A stretch of 64,000 nt of DNA from Croceimicrobium sp965228705 (GTDB lineage Bacteria > Bacteroidota > Bacteroidia > Flavobacteriales > Schleiferiaceae), in assembly GCF_965228705.1 (NCBI RefSeq), contig NZ_OZ245832.1, forward strand, positions 868,001-932,000, read 5' to 3'. Below, in pieces: positions 34,325-43,377 of this stretch (position 1 is its first letter; each line of letters begins with the position of its first letter). The notes under the pieces were generated by a model. That model was given only the letters and a program-made list of their open reading frames with translations, was not told where the DNA came from and searched no databases. A program made the translations under genes and the position numbers.

Positions 34325-35167
34325 ATGGCCAAACGTGAACTTCCTTTGGTGGTAATATCCGACACGCACTTAGGTACTTATGGATGCCGTGCGCAAGAAC
34401 TGTATCGCTACCTGAAGTCAATAAAGCCCGAAACGCTGGTCCTAAACGGGGATATTATCGACATCTGGCAATTCCGGAAGCGCTATTTCCCCAAGGCTCA
34501 TCTAAAAGTTCTGAAGCAGATTATTTCCATGGCCTCTAAAGGTACGAAGGTGTATTATTTAACCGGAAATCACGATGAGGCTTTGCGCCGATTTAGTGAC
34601 TTTACTTTAGGGAATATTACTCTGGCCGATAAATTAATCTTAGACCTACCGGATGGAAAAGCCTGGATTTTTCACGGAGATATTTTTGATGCTTCTATCC
34701 AGAATGCCAAATGGTTAGCCAAGCTTGGCGGCTGGGGTTATGACTTACTCATCATGATTAACAGTCTTTTGAACTGGGGCTTGGAGAAAATGGGAAGAGA
34801 GCGTTACAGCTTATCCAAAAAGATAAAGAACAGCGTTAAGAAGGCGGTTACTTATATTCAGAGTTTTGAGGATACCGCGGCAGAACTGGCCATAGATCAG
34901 GGCTACAAATATGTAATTTGCGGTCATATTCATCAACCCCAACAACGCGAAATAAAAAGCGAGAAAGGCAGTTGTACTTATCTCAACTCTGGCGATTGGA
35001 TTGAGAATCTTTGCGCTTTGGAGTTTAATGGTGAAGCCTGGGAGCTGTACCAATACGACAGCAAACCACCCTTAACCGTGGAGTCGGAAGATGAAGAATT
35101 AAACGATCTGGATCTGCAACGCATTATTCAAAAGGTTACCCTCGATGAACGAACACTGGCCTCCTGA
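34325..35167 (+). CDS. LpxH-like UDP-2,3-diacylglucosamine diphosphatase / metallophosphoesterase
   Basis: A calcineurin-like metallophosphoesterase of 280 residues. All motifs are visible: SDTHLG (residues 12-17), LNGDIIDIW, TGNHDE and CGHIHQP. Insertions such as WGYDLLIMINSLLNW are typical of the LpxH-like group that hydrolyses UDP-2,3-diacylglucosamine to lipid X during lipid A synthesis at the inner membrane face. Bacteroidota carry more than one such paralogue, so I do not assign lpxH firmly. The gene overlaps the glycosyltransferase start by 23 bases. Confidence 0.85.
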   Translation: MAKRELPLVVISDTHLGTYGCRAQELYRYLKSIKPETLVLNGDIIDIWQFRKRYFPKAHLKVLKQIISMASKGTKVYYLTGNHDEALRRFSDFTLGNITLADKLILDLPDGKAWIFHGDIFDASIQNAKWLAKLGGWGYDLLIMINSLLNWGLEKMGRERYSLSKKIKNSVKKAVTYIQSFEDTAAELAIDQGYKYVICGHIHQPQQREIKSEKGSCTYLNSGDWIENLCALEFNGEAWELYQYDSKPPLTVESEDEELNDLDLQRIIQKVTLDERTLAS

Positions 35168-36182
35168 GCCACGCATACTTTACGCATTTCAAGGAACGGG
35201 CAATGGCCATGCCTCTCGGGCGGCCGAATTAGTCCCCATTTTAAAGAAATATGCCCGGGTAGATATATTGTGTTCGGGGCATAATCGTCAGCTTTCGCTG
35301 GATTTCCCTATAGATCTTCAATTGAATGGCATCAGCTTTAGCTACAATAGTAAAGGCGGATTAAGCTACCTGCAAACTGCTTTGAAAGCCCATTTTTTAC
35401 GTTTCCAAAAGGAAGTAAAGGCATTGGATTTAAGTGTCTACGATTTGGTGCTAAATGATTTCGAGCCCGTTTCGGCTTATGCTGCTAAAAAGCAGGGGAA
35501 ACGTCTGGTTGCCCTTAGTCATCAGGCTTCCTTTTTAAGTGAGAAGAGTCCACGTCCGCTGCGAAAGCATGCTATTGCCGAATGGATTTTTAAGCATTAT
35601 GCCCCGGCTACAGAGGCGATGGCCTTTCATTTTAAAAGCTACGATCACTTTATTCATCCTCCGGTATTGCGCCGGGAAATTCAGGACTTGGAAAGCATCA
35701 ATATGGGGCATTATCTGGTTTACCTTCCGGCCTACAGCGATGCGGTGATTCGCAATATCCTCCTGCAAATGAGCAATAAGGAGTGGATAGTATTTAGCAA
35801 GGAATGCCAGAAATCCTACCGTGATCACAATCTTCGCTTTGAGCCAATCCAGGGTGAAGCCTTTTTAAAATACCTGGCTACTTGCGAAGGACTGCTTTGC
35901 TCAGCTGGCTTTGAAGCCCCGGCAGAAGCCTTGTATTTGGGAAAGAAATTATTCGTGATCCCTATCAAAGGGCAATACGAGCAGTTTTGCAATGCAGCCG
36001 CTTTGGAGCAAATGGGAGTGCCGGTAAGCAAAGACCTCAATGCCCGTAGCCTGCAACTCCTGCAGGACTGGGTCTATCAAGAGAAATCAAATTCGCCATT
36101 GGAAGTGGCTGATCCGGAAAGCCTGATACTCGATTTATTGGCAAGGGAAGGACTCCTGAAAAATAGACTCCTTCAAGCCTAA
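35145..36182 (+). CDS. glycosyltransferase, GT28/MurG-like fold
   Basis: A 345-residue GT-B type glycosyltransferase. The N-terminal segment ILYAFQGTGNGHASRAAELVPIL is the glycine-rich loop with the GxGHxxR motif, and the C-terminal donor-binding part has CEGLLCSAGFEAPAEALYLGKKLFVIPI-QYEQ-NA, a typical GT28-like pattern. It is probably cytoplasmic or membrane-associated; sugar and acceptor are unknown. The 23-base overlap with the LpxH-like gene and the same strand suggest a joint role in envelope glycolipids, which is inference. Confidence 0.84.
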   Translation: MNEHWPPEPRILYAFQGTGNGHASRAAELVPILKKYARVDILCSGHNRQLSLDFPIDLQLNGISFSYNSKGGLSYLQTALKAHFLRFQKEVKALDLSVYDLVLNDFEPVSAYAAKKQGKRLVALSHQASFLSEKSPRPLRKHAIAEWIFKHYAPATEAMAFHFKSYDHFIHPPVLRREIQDLESINMGHYLVYLPAYSDAVIRNILLQMSNKEWIVFSKECQKSYRDHNLRFEPIQGEAFLKYLATCEGLLCSAGFEAPAEALYLGKKLFVIPIKGQYEQFCNAAALEQMGVPVSKDLNARSLQLLQDWVYQEKSNSPLEVADPESLILDLLAREGLLKNRLLQA

Positions 36183-36225
36183 AAAACACTAAAGACTCAT
36201 TCCTGCGTTATTTCATTGGAATTCG

Positions 36226-36233
36226 TAATTTTG
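36226..36233 (+). promoter_or_regulatory. putative -7 element of the bamD operon
   Basis: TAATTTTG matches TAnnTTTG, 11 bases upstream of the bamD start codon. No clear TTG lies about 19 bases before it, and the leader would be very short, so confidence is modest. Confidence 0.4.
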
Positions 36234-36244
36234 CCAGCTGATTT

Positions 36245-37054
36245 ATGAGGAAAAGACTTGTCATCCTATTAAGTGGCTTTTTGCTTTTGGCAGGAAGCGC
36301 CTGTAATGAATATCAAAAGGTATTGAAGAGTCCTAATGTGGACTATAAATACGAGAAGGCGGTGGAGTACTACAATGAAGGTGAGTACGACAAAGCCTAT
36401 CCGCTTTTTGATGAATTACTGATCTTATACCGCGGTTCTGAAAAGGCGGCAGATGTGTATTATTACTATGCCATGTGTAGCTTTGAACTGAAGGATTTCA
36501 TCTTAGCCGCTTATCACTTCAAAAACTTCGCGAAAACATTCCCTACCCATTCCAAGACCGAAATGGCTTATTATATGGTAGGCTATTGCCATTATCTGGA
36601 ATCGCCCGATTACAGTTTGGACCAGGACTATACCTTTAAAGCTATTAATGATTTGCAGCTCTTTGCCAATTTGTATCCTAATAGCGATAAATTATTGAGC
36701 ACTAATGAGCTGATTGATGAGTTAAGGGCAAAATTGGAGCGCAAATCTTTTGAGCGCGCTATGCAATATTTCCACATGGAATATTATCAATCGGCGGTGG
36801 TGAGCTTTAACAATGTGATGGATGATTATCCGGATACCGAATACCGCGAAGAGGCCATGTTTCACAAATGTGTTGCTGCCTATCGCTTTGCCGATAACAG
36901 TATTTCTGAAAAACAATTTCAGCGCTATATTGAAAGTCGTACCGCTTACCTGGAATTCAAAGAGTATTTCCCGGAAAGCGATTACAATAAAACATTGGAC
37001 AAATTATTTGCCAATATTGATCAACAGATCAGCGAGCTTAAATCACAATCCTAA
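36245..37054 (+). CDS. bamD: outer membrane protein assembly factor BamD
   Basis: A lipoprotein of 269 residues, component of the beta-barrel assembly machine at the inner leaflet of the outer membrane. The signal ends in a lipobox GSAC (Cys20), followed by NEYQKVLKSPNVDYKYEKA and a run of TPR-like helix pairs (EYYNEGEYDKAYPLFDELL; YYYAMCSFELKDFILAAYHF). This is the Bacteroidota BamD form. It is the first gene of the unit with rpoZ, coaBC, the DUF4835 gene and recN, a gene order well conserved in this phylum. Confidence 0.94.
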   Translation: MRKRLVILLSGFLLLAGSACNEYQKVLKSPNVDYKYEKAVEYYNEGEYDKAYPLFDELLILYRGSEKAADVYYYYAMCSFELKDFILAAYHFKNFAKTFPTHSKTEMAYYMVGYCHYLESPDYSLDQDYTFKAINDLQLFANLYPNSDKLLSTNELIDELRAKLERKSFERAMQYFHMEYYQSAVVSFNNVMDDYPDTEYREEAMFHKCVAAYRFADNSISEKQFQRYIESRTAYLEFKEYFPESDYNKTLDKLFANIDQQISELKSQS

Positions 37055-37067
37055 TAAATTCTCGTAG

Positions 37068-37400
37068 ATGGATTTTAAAAAAGTAGATGCCCCAAGAAAC
37101 ACCGTAACCCGCGACCATAACGATTTGGATCGCCCTACTGGTAATATCTATGAGGCGGTTTCCATTTTAGCTAAACGCGCCGATCAGATCGCGGAAGACA
37201 TGAAGGTGGAATTGCACGAGAAACTGAATGAGTTTGCAACTCATAATGAATCTTTGGAAGAGATTTTCGAAAACAAAGAGCAGATCGAAGTTTCACGTTT
37301 TTACGAAAGCCTGCCCAAGCCTCACCACATTGCGGCTACCGAATGGGAGAAAGATGAAGTGTATTTCCGTCGTCCTGCCGAAGAGCAAAAGGAAGACTAA
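37068..37400 (+). CDS. rpoZ: RNA polymerase omega subunit (RpoZ-like)
   Basis: A 110-residue small RNA polymerase subunit of the Bacteroidota type. It contains TRDHNDLDRPTGNIYEAVSILAKRADQIAEDMK, the segment equal to the core of omega that clamps the beta' subunit, then an acidic C-terminal part. It follows bamD by 13 bases and precedes coaBC by three bases. The identification rests on the sequence pattern and the conserved position. Confidence 0.92.
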   Translation: MDFKKVDAPRNTVTRDHNDLDRPTGNIYEAVSILAKRADQIAEDMKVELHEKLNEFATHNESLEEIFENKEQIEVSRFYESLPKPHHIAATEWEKDEVYFRRPAEEQKED

Positions 37401-37403
37401 ATT

Positions 37404-38615
37404 ATGTTGAGCGGAAAAAAAATACTACTGGGAGTAACCGGTGGTATTGCCGCCTATAAGACGACGTACCTCGTGCGACTGCTTATCAAGGCAGGGGCCG
37501 AGGTACGTGTTGTTTTAAGCCCCGCGGCCCGCGATTTTGTGACGCCACTTAGCCTGGCCACTCTCAGTAAAAATCCGGTTTACTGGGAATATTTCGATCG
37601 GGAATCCGAAACGGGGACCTGGAATAATCATGTGGAATTAGGCCTTTGGGCCGACCTGATGATTTTAGCTCCCCTTACTGCTAATACCATGGCGAAGATT
37701 GCTCAGGGGCAGTCGGATAATTTCTTAATGGCGGTTTACCTTTCTGCTAAATGTCCAGTGTATTTTGCGCCGGCCATGGATTTGGATATGTATAAACATC
37801 CTGCCACCCGCGAGAATATCCAAAAATTAGAATCCTTTGGGCATATCCTCATCCCAGCTGAAAAAGGCGAATTGGCCAGCGGCTTGGAAGGAGAGGGGCG
37901 CATGGCCGAACCGGAAACCATTATTAGAGCTGTAATTGCTGACCTCGAATCCAAAGCGCCACTGCGCAATAAGCGAGTGGTAATCAATGCTGGCCCTACT
38001 TACGAAGCCATAGATCCGGTGCGTTTTATTGGCAATCGCTCTTCGGGTAAAATGGGTATGGCTTTGGCCGAAGCCGCCGCAAATAATGGTGCTCAGGTTC
38101 AATTGATATTAGGTCCTAGTAATCAGGATTCGAAAAACCCGGCTATTCAAATCCAAAGAGTAGAGAGTACTCAAGAAATGTTTGAAGCTACCACTACAGC
38201 GGCTCAAAATGCAGATTGGATTATCTTAAGTGCCGCCGTTTCGGATTACCGTCCGAAAAACCCCGCCCATCAAAAGATAAAGAAAAGTGATGGCGATATG
38301 CTGCATCTGGATTTAATCGAAAACCCGGATATCCTGAAAAGTATTGGACAAACTAAGAAGGAAAGTCAATTAGTTGTAGGTTTCGCCCTCGAAACGGAAA
38401 ATGCCGAGGCGAATGCCCAAAAGAAACTGGATACCAAGAACTGTGATTGGATCGTTCTGAATCAGGCTGATGCCACAAAACGCGGTTTCGGACACGATAC
38501 CAATGAGGTCTTGATGATCAGCCGTAAAGGCCAACGCGAAAAACTTGAATTAAAACCTAAGAAGGAATTAGCCTATGAAATTTTGGATCGGCTTATTAAG
38601 CATCATACTGCTTAG
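37404..38615 (+). CDS. coaBC: bifunctional phosphopantothenoylcysteine synthetase/decarboxylase
   Basis: A two-domain coenzyme A biosynthesis enzyme of 403 residues. The N-terminal CoaC flavodoxin-like domain shows GVTGGIAAYKT, the catalytic His in NHVELGLWADLMILAPLTANTMAKIA and the flap region; the C-terminal CoaB domain shows INAGPTYEAIDPVRFIGNRSSGKMG and the NPDIL segment. It makes phosphopantothenoylcysteine from 4'-phosphopantothenate and Cys, then decarboxylates it. Its end overlaps the next gene by 41 bases, a large same-strand overlap. Confidence 0.95.
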   Translation: MLSGKKILLGVTGGIAAYKTTYLVRLLIKAGAEVRVVLSPAARDFVTPLSLATLSKNPVYWEYFDRESETGTWNNHVELGLWADLMILAPLTANTMAKIAQGQSDNFLMAVYLSAKCPVYFAPAMDLDMYKHPATRENIQKLESFGHILIPAEKGELASGLEGEGRMAEPETIIRAVIADLESKAPLRNKRVVINAGPTYEAIDPVRFIGNRSSGKMGMALAEAAANNGAQVQLILGPSNQDSKNPAIQIQRVESTQEMFEATTTAAQNADWIILSAAVSDYRPKNPAHQKIKKSDGDMLHLDLIENPDILKSIGQTKKESQLVVGFALETENAEANAQKKLDTKNCDWIVLNQADATKRGFGHDTNEVLMISRKGQREKLELKPKKELAYEILDRLIKHHTA

Positions 38616-39480
38616 CCCCAGCCTGCAAGCCCAGGAGTTAAATGCCCGGGTACAAGTGCTTACTCCAAATATTCAAGCCACGAATAAACAGCTGTATACC
38701 ACTTTGGAAACAGCGATTCGTGAATTTCTGAATAACCGTAAATGGACGGAAGAAAACTATGCTCTAGAAGAGCGGATCGACTGTCAGTTTGTGTTGACCA
38801 TTAATTCTCGTAACAATAATAATTTTAGTGGGCACCTGCAGATTTTTTACAGTCGCCCCATTTTTAATTCAGATTACGCATCCCCCATTTTAGTGCATCG
38901 CGATAATGATGTGAATTTCGAATACCTGGAATTCGATCGACTGGACTTTGCTCCCAACAGCTTTATCTCTAACCTTACCAGTATTTTAGCTTATTATGCC
39001 TATATCGTAATTGGTTTGGATCATGATAGTTATGCGCCTATGAGTGGCACTGATTATTACAATAAGGCTCAGAATATTGTAGGAAATGCCCAAACCAGTA
39101 ATTATGGCGGTTGGGACAGTTTTGGCGGCAGCAATAAGAACCGCTATTGGTTAGTAGATAACTTGATTAGTCCGGCCTTTGATAATTTCCGCACCTGCCT
39201 GTATACCTATCACCGCCAAGGTTTAGACCTGATGAGTGATGCTTCTAAAATTCGCACCGCGAAAATGAATATCAAAGAAGCCTTAAAGAGCTTAAAAAAG
39301 GTAAACGACCAAAGGCGAAACAGTTTTTTGCTGCAATTATGGTTTGATGCCAAGCAGGCGGAAATCGTGAAAATCTTTAGTGACGGGGCTTCCATACCCA
39401 CAGCCGACCTTAAGGAAGTGCTGATTGAATTAGACCCTAATAATGCTTCGGAATATCAGAAAGTAGGTCAGGGCGGTTAA
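38575..39480 (+). CDS. DUF4835 exported protein
   Basis: A 301-residue exported protein, with signal peptide MKFWIGLLSIILLSPSLQA. The start is 41 bases inside coaBC, in a different frame; the signal peptide begins exactly here, so I accept the overlap. The mature part begins ELNARVQVLTPNIQATNKQLY, the hallmark of DUF4835, and contains YYAYIVIGLDHDSYAPMSG. The family is almost confined to Bacteroidota and always lies between coaBC and recN. It has no assigned function; an envelope role is likely. Confidence 0.9.
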   Translation: MKFWIGLLSIILLSPSLQAQELNARVQVLTPNIQATNKQLYTTLETAIREFLNNRKWTEENYALEERIDCQFVLTINSRNNNNFSGHLQIFYSRPIFNSDYASPILVHRDNDVNFEYLEFDRLDFAPNSFISNLTSILAYYAYIVIGLDHDSYAPMSGTDYYNKAQNIVGNAQTSNYGGWDSFGGSNKNRYWLVDNLISPAFDNFRTCLYTYHRQGLDLMSDASKIRTAKMNIKEALKSLKKVNDQRRNSFLLQLWFDAKQAEIVKIFSDGASIPTADLKEVLIELDPNNASEYQKVGQGG

Positions 39481-39493
39481 GTATTTTAGCGGC

Positions 39494-41152
39494 ATGTTAC
39501 AGCACCTCAGGATTTCCAATTTTGCCTTGATCGAAAAGCTCGATCTCGATTGGCAAGCAGGCTTTACCACTATTACCGGCGAAACCGGCGCTGGAAAATC
39601 AATTCTTTTAGGGGCTTTAAACCATTTGCTGGGTCAAAGAGCAGATCTAAAAGCTTTAAAGGATCCCGAGCAAAAATGTGTGATAGAAGGTCTCTTTCAG
39701 ATTCCGGATCCATCCTATAAAAGTCTTTTTGAAAGTCTGGATTTAGACTACGAAGCGGAAACTATTATCCGTCGTGAAATTTTACCCAGCGGTAAATCCC
39801 GGGCCTTTGTGAATGATAGTCCGGTTCGCTTGGAAAGCCTTTCCCAATTGGCGCAACGCCTAATTGACATTCATAGTCAGCATGATACGCTCTTACTCAA
39901 TGATGCTAATTTCCAACTCGATCTGATCGATAGCTTCGGATCGCATAAGGATTTGCTGCAAAATTATCAGGAGGCTTTTAAGAGCTGGCGGAAAAGCCAA
40001 AAACGCATTGCCGACCTGGAAGCGCAAAACCGGGAAGAGGGCGGAGATTTGGACTATCTGGAATTTCTGCACCAAGAATTGGTAGATGCCAAACTGGTCC
40101 CTGGAGAAGTGGCGGAAATTGAAGCACGCCTGGAAATACTGGAGCATTCTGGGAAAATCGAATCGGCCTTAGCTTCGGTTCAAGAAATGGCAGATGCCAG
40201 TCCTTTAGGTTTAAGTGAAATGCTTAGGCAGATGCGCCAGGAACTAAGGGCTATCGCTAATCTGGATAAAAAACTAGGCAGCTTTTCGGAGCGAGCTGAA
40301 AGCCTTTACATCGAATTTGAAGATCTGCGTCAGGAATTGGAACTCTACCAATCTGAAAGCAATTTTGATCCTCGCGAAAAGGAACAATTGGATGAGCGTT
40401 TAAGTCAGCTTATTCATTTACAGCGGAAACATCAAGCAGAAAGTGCAGAAGAGCTAATTGAAAATCGTGATGCCCTGGAAGCCAAGATGACTGCGGCTGC
40501 CAACCGAGACATTGCTTTGGAAAAGGAAAAAGCTGAGGCCGCACAATGGCGGGCTAAAGCCGAAACCCTGGCCCAGGAATTACATGAAGAACGTCAAAAG
40601 CTCAAAGGCCCACTAGAAGCTCAGGTTTTGCACTTATTAGCTGTTTTAAACCTCGCTAATGCTCGTTTTGATATTTCCATCGAAAAACAAGAAAACTGCG
40701 ATAACAATGGCAGTGACCACGTAAACTTCCTTTTTTCGGCCAATCCCGGTCAAAAAGTTCAGTCTTTACAAAAGGTAGCCTCCGGTGGTGAATTATCGCG
40801 GGTAATGCTGGCCCTTAAGGCTATATTAGCACGTTCGCGCAGTTTACCCACCATCATCTTTGATGAGATCGATACCGGAGTAAGTGGTGAAACTGCCCAT
40901 AAAATTGGGGAGATCTTAAAAGGCATGGGCAGTTATATGCAAGTAATTGCCATTAGCCACTTGGCCCAAATTGCTTCCAAAGGCAGTCAGCATTATTTAG
41001 TGCGTAAAGAAAGTGCGGCGGATAACACGCGCACGGAGATTCGCCCACTCAATGAACAGGAGCGTTTGAACGAAATTGCCCGCTTATTGGGTGGCGATAA
41101 ACTGACGGATGCCGCCTTGGCCAATGCACGGGAACTCATTCAAGGTGCCTGA
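39494..41152 (+). CDS. recN: DNA repair protein RecN
   Basis: An SMC-like ATPase of 552 residues acting in double-strand-break repair. The N-terminal half carries LRISNFALIEKLDLDW and Walker A GETGAGKSIL; the middle is coiled coil with Gln/Glu-rich heptads (about residues 160-360); the C-terminal half has the ABC signature SGGELSRVMLALK and Walker B IIFDEIDTGVSGE. It ends the bamD-rpoZ-coaBC-DUF4835-recN unit; 55 bases separate it from the next lipoprotein gene. Confidence 0.95.
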   Translation: MLQHLRISNFALIEKLDLDWQAGFTTITGETGAGKSILLGALNHLLGQRADLKALKDPEQKCVIEGLFQIPDPSYKSLFESLDLDYEAETIIRREILPSGKSRAFVNDSPVRLESLSQLAQRLIDIHSQHDTLLLNDANFQLDLIDSFGSHKDLLQNYQEAFKSWRKSQKRIADLEAQNREEGGDLDYLEFLHQELVDAKLVPGEVAEIEARLEILEHSGKIESALASVQEMADASPLGLSEMLRQMRQELRAIANLDKKLGSFSERAESLYIEFEDLRQELELYQSESNFDPREKEQLDERLSQLIHLQRKHQAESAEELIENRDALEAKMTAAANRDIALEKEKAEAAQWRAKAETLAQELHEERQKLKGPLEAQVLHLLAVLNLANARFDISIEKQENCDNNGSDHVNFLFSANPGQKVQSLQKVASGGELSRVMLALKAILARSRSLPTIIFDEIDTGVSGETAHKIGEILKGMGSYMQVIAISHLAQIASKGSQHYLVRKESAADNTRTEIRPLNEQERLNEIARLLGGDKLTDAALANARELIQGA

Positions 41153-41207
41153 GCCCTTGTAATATCGAGGCATTCGCTTATTTTTAACCTCCTGTAATGA
41201 AGAACGC

Positions 41208-42326
41208 ATGAAGAAAATTGCACTTTTAGGCCTGAGCCTCCTGCTAATAGGCGCCTGTAAAAAGGATTCAGACACTGATGGTACTGATGGCGGTAATGGA
41301 GGAGGTAGCTCTTCTGGTATGCAAGCCTATATTGGGATTGAAGGAACTTCTCCCAATGGAATCAGCAGCCTGGCCCTGTACAATGTGACCAATCAAACGA
41401 TTGAAAACAATGTATTCCGCAAGGCCAATATCAATCCCATGGGATCACAATTAAGTGATATGATGTTGGATAAATCTCGTAATCAATTGGTTTTAATCGT
41501 GCCTGGCTCTAACAAAATTGTATTTGTGGATGCCAAAACCATGAAAATCAAATTTCAAACCCGCGACCTTTTACAAATTCGCAAGGTGGCCCAGGTTTCG
41601 GATAACCTCTACTATGTTAGCTGTCCTGAATTACCAGGTTTCTACGTAATCAATGCCAATAATGGCAATGTAGTAGATGAAATTGCTTTCGATGTGGGCG
41701 TTAATCAAACCGAAATTGCAGTTTGGGAAGACTTGGCCTTTATCTGTAATAATGGGAATCCTATCTCTAAAGACAGTACGGTAAGTATTGTGCGCACGAG
41801 TGAAGATACTTTGGTTACTAACCTTATTGTTGGTCATTCTCCCAACAGCTTTGTTATTGACGAAGACAATCAATTGTGGATTCTTTGTAGTGGGGATTTG
41901 AATGTTGCAGATCCTACTCAAAGTGGTGCAGGTTCATTATGGATGTACAATTTAGATACCATGTACCGCGATATCGACTCAGGCTGGGCGATAATGCCGG
42001 ATACGGTGAAGTACTTTGTAGACAATCAATTACGTCCACATAGCCTTACTCATGACGAGGCCGGTGACAATCTATACTATATCACCAATTTACCAACCGG
42101 AGATATTGCCGTAACCAATACCAACGTTAGTATATTGAATGAGAACCCAATTGTAGAGGATAACTTCTATTCGCTGGCATTCGATCCCATTAATTTGGAA
42201 CTTTATGGAATGCGCACCCCTGATGATATTGAGCAGAACGGGGCTCTGCAGATCTTTGATCCGGTAGGCAGCAAGAAGACCAGTATTACCATTGGGGTAA
42301 AACCCAACAATGTCGTCTTTAAATAA
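41208..42326 (+). CDS. YncE/DUF5074-like beta-propeller lipoprotein
   Basis: A 372-residue lipoprotein: lipobox LIGAC (Cys17), then a flexible linker rich in Asp, Gly and Ser (residues 20-38), then a seven-bladed type propeller with repeated strands such as NKIVFVDAKTMKIKF, GFYVINANNGNVVDEIAF and NSFVIDEDNQLWILCSG. It resembles the DUF5074 / YncE group. In Bacteroidota such proteins are often encoded near cobamide-uptake genes; here the next gene, overlapping by 17 bases, is CobT-like. A role in binding or sensing corrinoids at the cell surface is thus inferred, not shown. Confidence 0.8.
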   Translation: MKKIALLGLSLLLIGACKKDSDTDGTDGGNGGGSSSGMQAYIGIEGTSPNGISSLALYNVTNQTIENNVFRKANINPMGSQLSDMMLDKSRNQLVLIVPGSNKIVFVDAKTMKIKFQTRDLLQIRKVAQVSDNLYYVSCPELPGFYVINANNGNVVDEIAFDVGVNQTEIAVWEDLAFICNNGNPISKDSTVSIVRTSEDTLVTNLIVGHSPNSFVIDEDNQLWILCSGDLNVADPTQSGAGSLWMYNLDTMYRDIDSGWAIMPDTVKYFVDNQLRPHSLTHDEAGDNLYYITNLPTGDIAVTNTNVSILNENPIVEDNFYSLAFDPINLELYGMRTPDDIEQNGALQIFDPVGSKKTSITIGVKPNNVVFK

Positions 42327-43323
42327 TCTCAATTTTGATTTAAAACCCTTGAAGCCGCTAAGAGCGGAGGAGAGGGAGAAGATAAAAACAGAAAAGTCCG
42401 GGCAGAAATTAAATTTTCAGCCCAGGGCTTTTTTTCAGTTTTTCACCTGGCTCAACCGAGTACAGGGTAAATCTCAGGCTCAATTACTGAATATTGATAT
42501 ACTCAGTTTTGCGGGAGATCATGGCATAAATGCTGAATTCGCTACACCTCGTTTTCGCAGTGGTGAATTTTTGATGGAAGCCATGCGGCAAGAAACCATG
42601 CCCGAGTTGTGGAAGGGTAATTTAAGCCTTCAACATTATTGGGTAGACCTGGGGGTCGACTATGCCTTTGAGTCTAATATCAGCTATTGGCTAAATCACA
42701 ATAACAAATTAATTAACAGTAAGATAAAAGCTCGGACCGAAAGCTTTAGTTCATACCCAGCCATGACTGATGACGAGCTTGCAGAAGCTTTTTACAGCGG
42801 TCGGAAATTAGTGGATCGAGCCCATTATCAAGAAAAAGATCTGCTGGTTTTACACAGTTTGGGAGAGGGCCAAATATTTAGTGTTTATGCCTTAGCCTGG
42901 GCTTTAAGTATTAGTGATGCCAAAGCCTGGACCAACTATTTACCGGCCTGGTTAGGCAAAGAAGTGGAGCAGGAAATTCAGCGCCTGGCCAAAAAACATC
43001 CCATCAGTCATAACCCCTTTACCAATCTCTGTTTTTATGGGGGATTTGAGACGGTAGCCCTTTGTGGAGCGATCATTAGATGTGCTGAGAAGGGCATACC
43101 CTTTCTATTAGCGGACCCAATGGCTATAATCGCCTGGCAATATGCGGCAAAGATTGTTCCTGGGGTGGAGCAATACGGTTATGCTGTGGGGAGTTTCGCG
43201 GAGCATTTAAGGGAGAATTATGGCGTTTTCAAAGAAAACTTAAGCTATACCGCCAGTGGAAGGGAATGGTATCCCTTTATTTGGAAGATGCAGCAGGAGC
43301 TTCGGCAATATCATGCCCAATAA
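42310..43323 (+). CDS. divergent CobT-like (nicotinate-nucleotide:DMB phosphoribosyltransferase family) protein
   Basis: A 337-residue cytoplasmic protein that I match to CobT by pattern. DILSFAGDHGI equals the VFAADHGV segment, HSLGEGQIFSVYALAWAL the GEMGIGNTT region, and NPFTNLCFYGGFETVALCGAIIRCAEKGIPFLLADPMAIIAW the segment around the helix bundle. The C-terminal GEGSGAALA-like motif, holding the catalytic Glu of CobT, is not recognisable: the region reads NLSYTASGREWYPF. It may be a CobT with altered chemistry or substrate. It overlaps the propeller gene by 17 bases. Confidence 0.72.
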   Translation: MSSLNNLNFDLKPLKPLRAEEREKIKTEKSGQKLNFQPRAFFQFFTWLNRVQGKSQAQLLNIDILSFAGDHGINAEFATPRFRSGEFLMEAMRQETMPELWKGNLSLQHYWVDLGVDYAFESNISYWLNHNNKLINSKIKARTESFSSYPAMTDDELAEAFYSGRKLVDRAHYQEKDLLVLHSLGEGQIFSVYALAWALSISDAKAWTNYLPAWLGKEVEQEIQRLAKKHPISHNPFTNLCFYGGFETVALCGAIIRCAEKGIPFLLADPMAIIAWQYAAKIVPGVEQYGYAVGSFAEHLRENYGVFKENLSYTASGREWYPFIWKMQQELRQYHAQ

Positions 43324-43324
43324 A

Positions 43325-43347
43325 AAAGCACCCCTAAGAGGTGCTTT
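43325..43347. terminator. bidirectional Rho-independent terminator
   Basis: An 8-bp perfect stem (AAAGCACC with GGTGCTTT) with a 7-base loop. The A-run on the left gives a strong T-tail for minus-strand transcripts; the plus-strand tail is weaker. It separates the convergent CobT-like and DUF6580 genes. Confidence 0.8.
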
Positions 43348-43377
43348 CAAAAATCTTTAGTCTTGCTAATCCAGGCT

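Noticed and set aside
35145..35167. Frameshift between the LpxH-like and glycosyltransferase genes
   Set aside because: The 23-base overlap is in different frames, but each protein has complete start or end motifs of its family, so it is a normal operon overlap.
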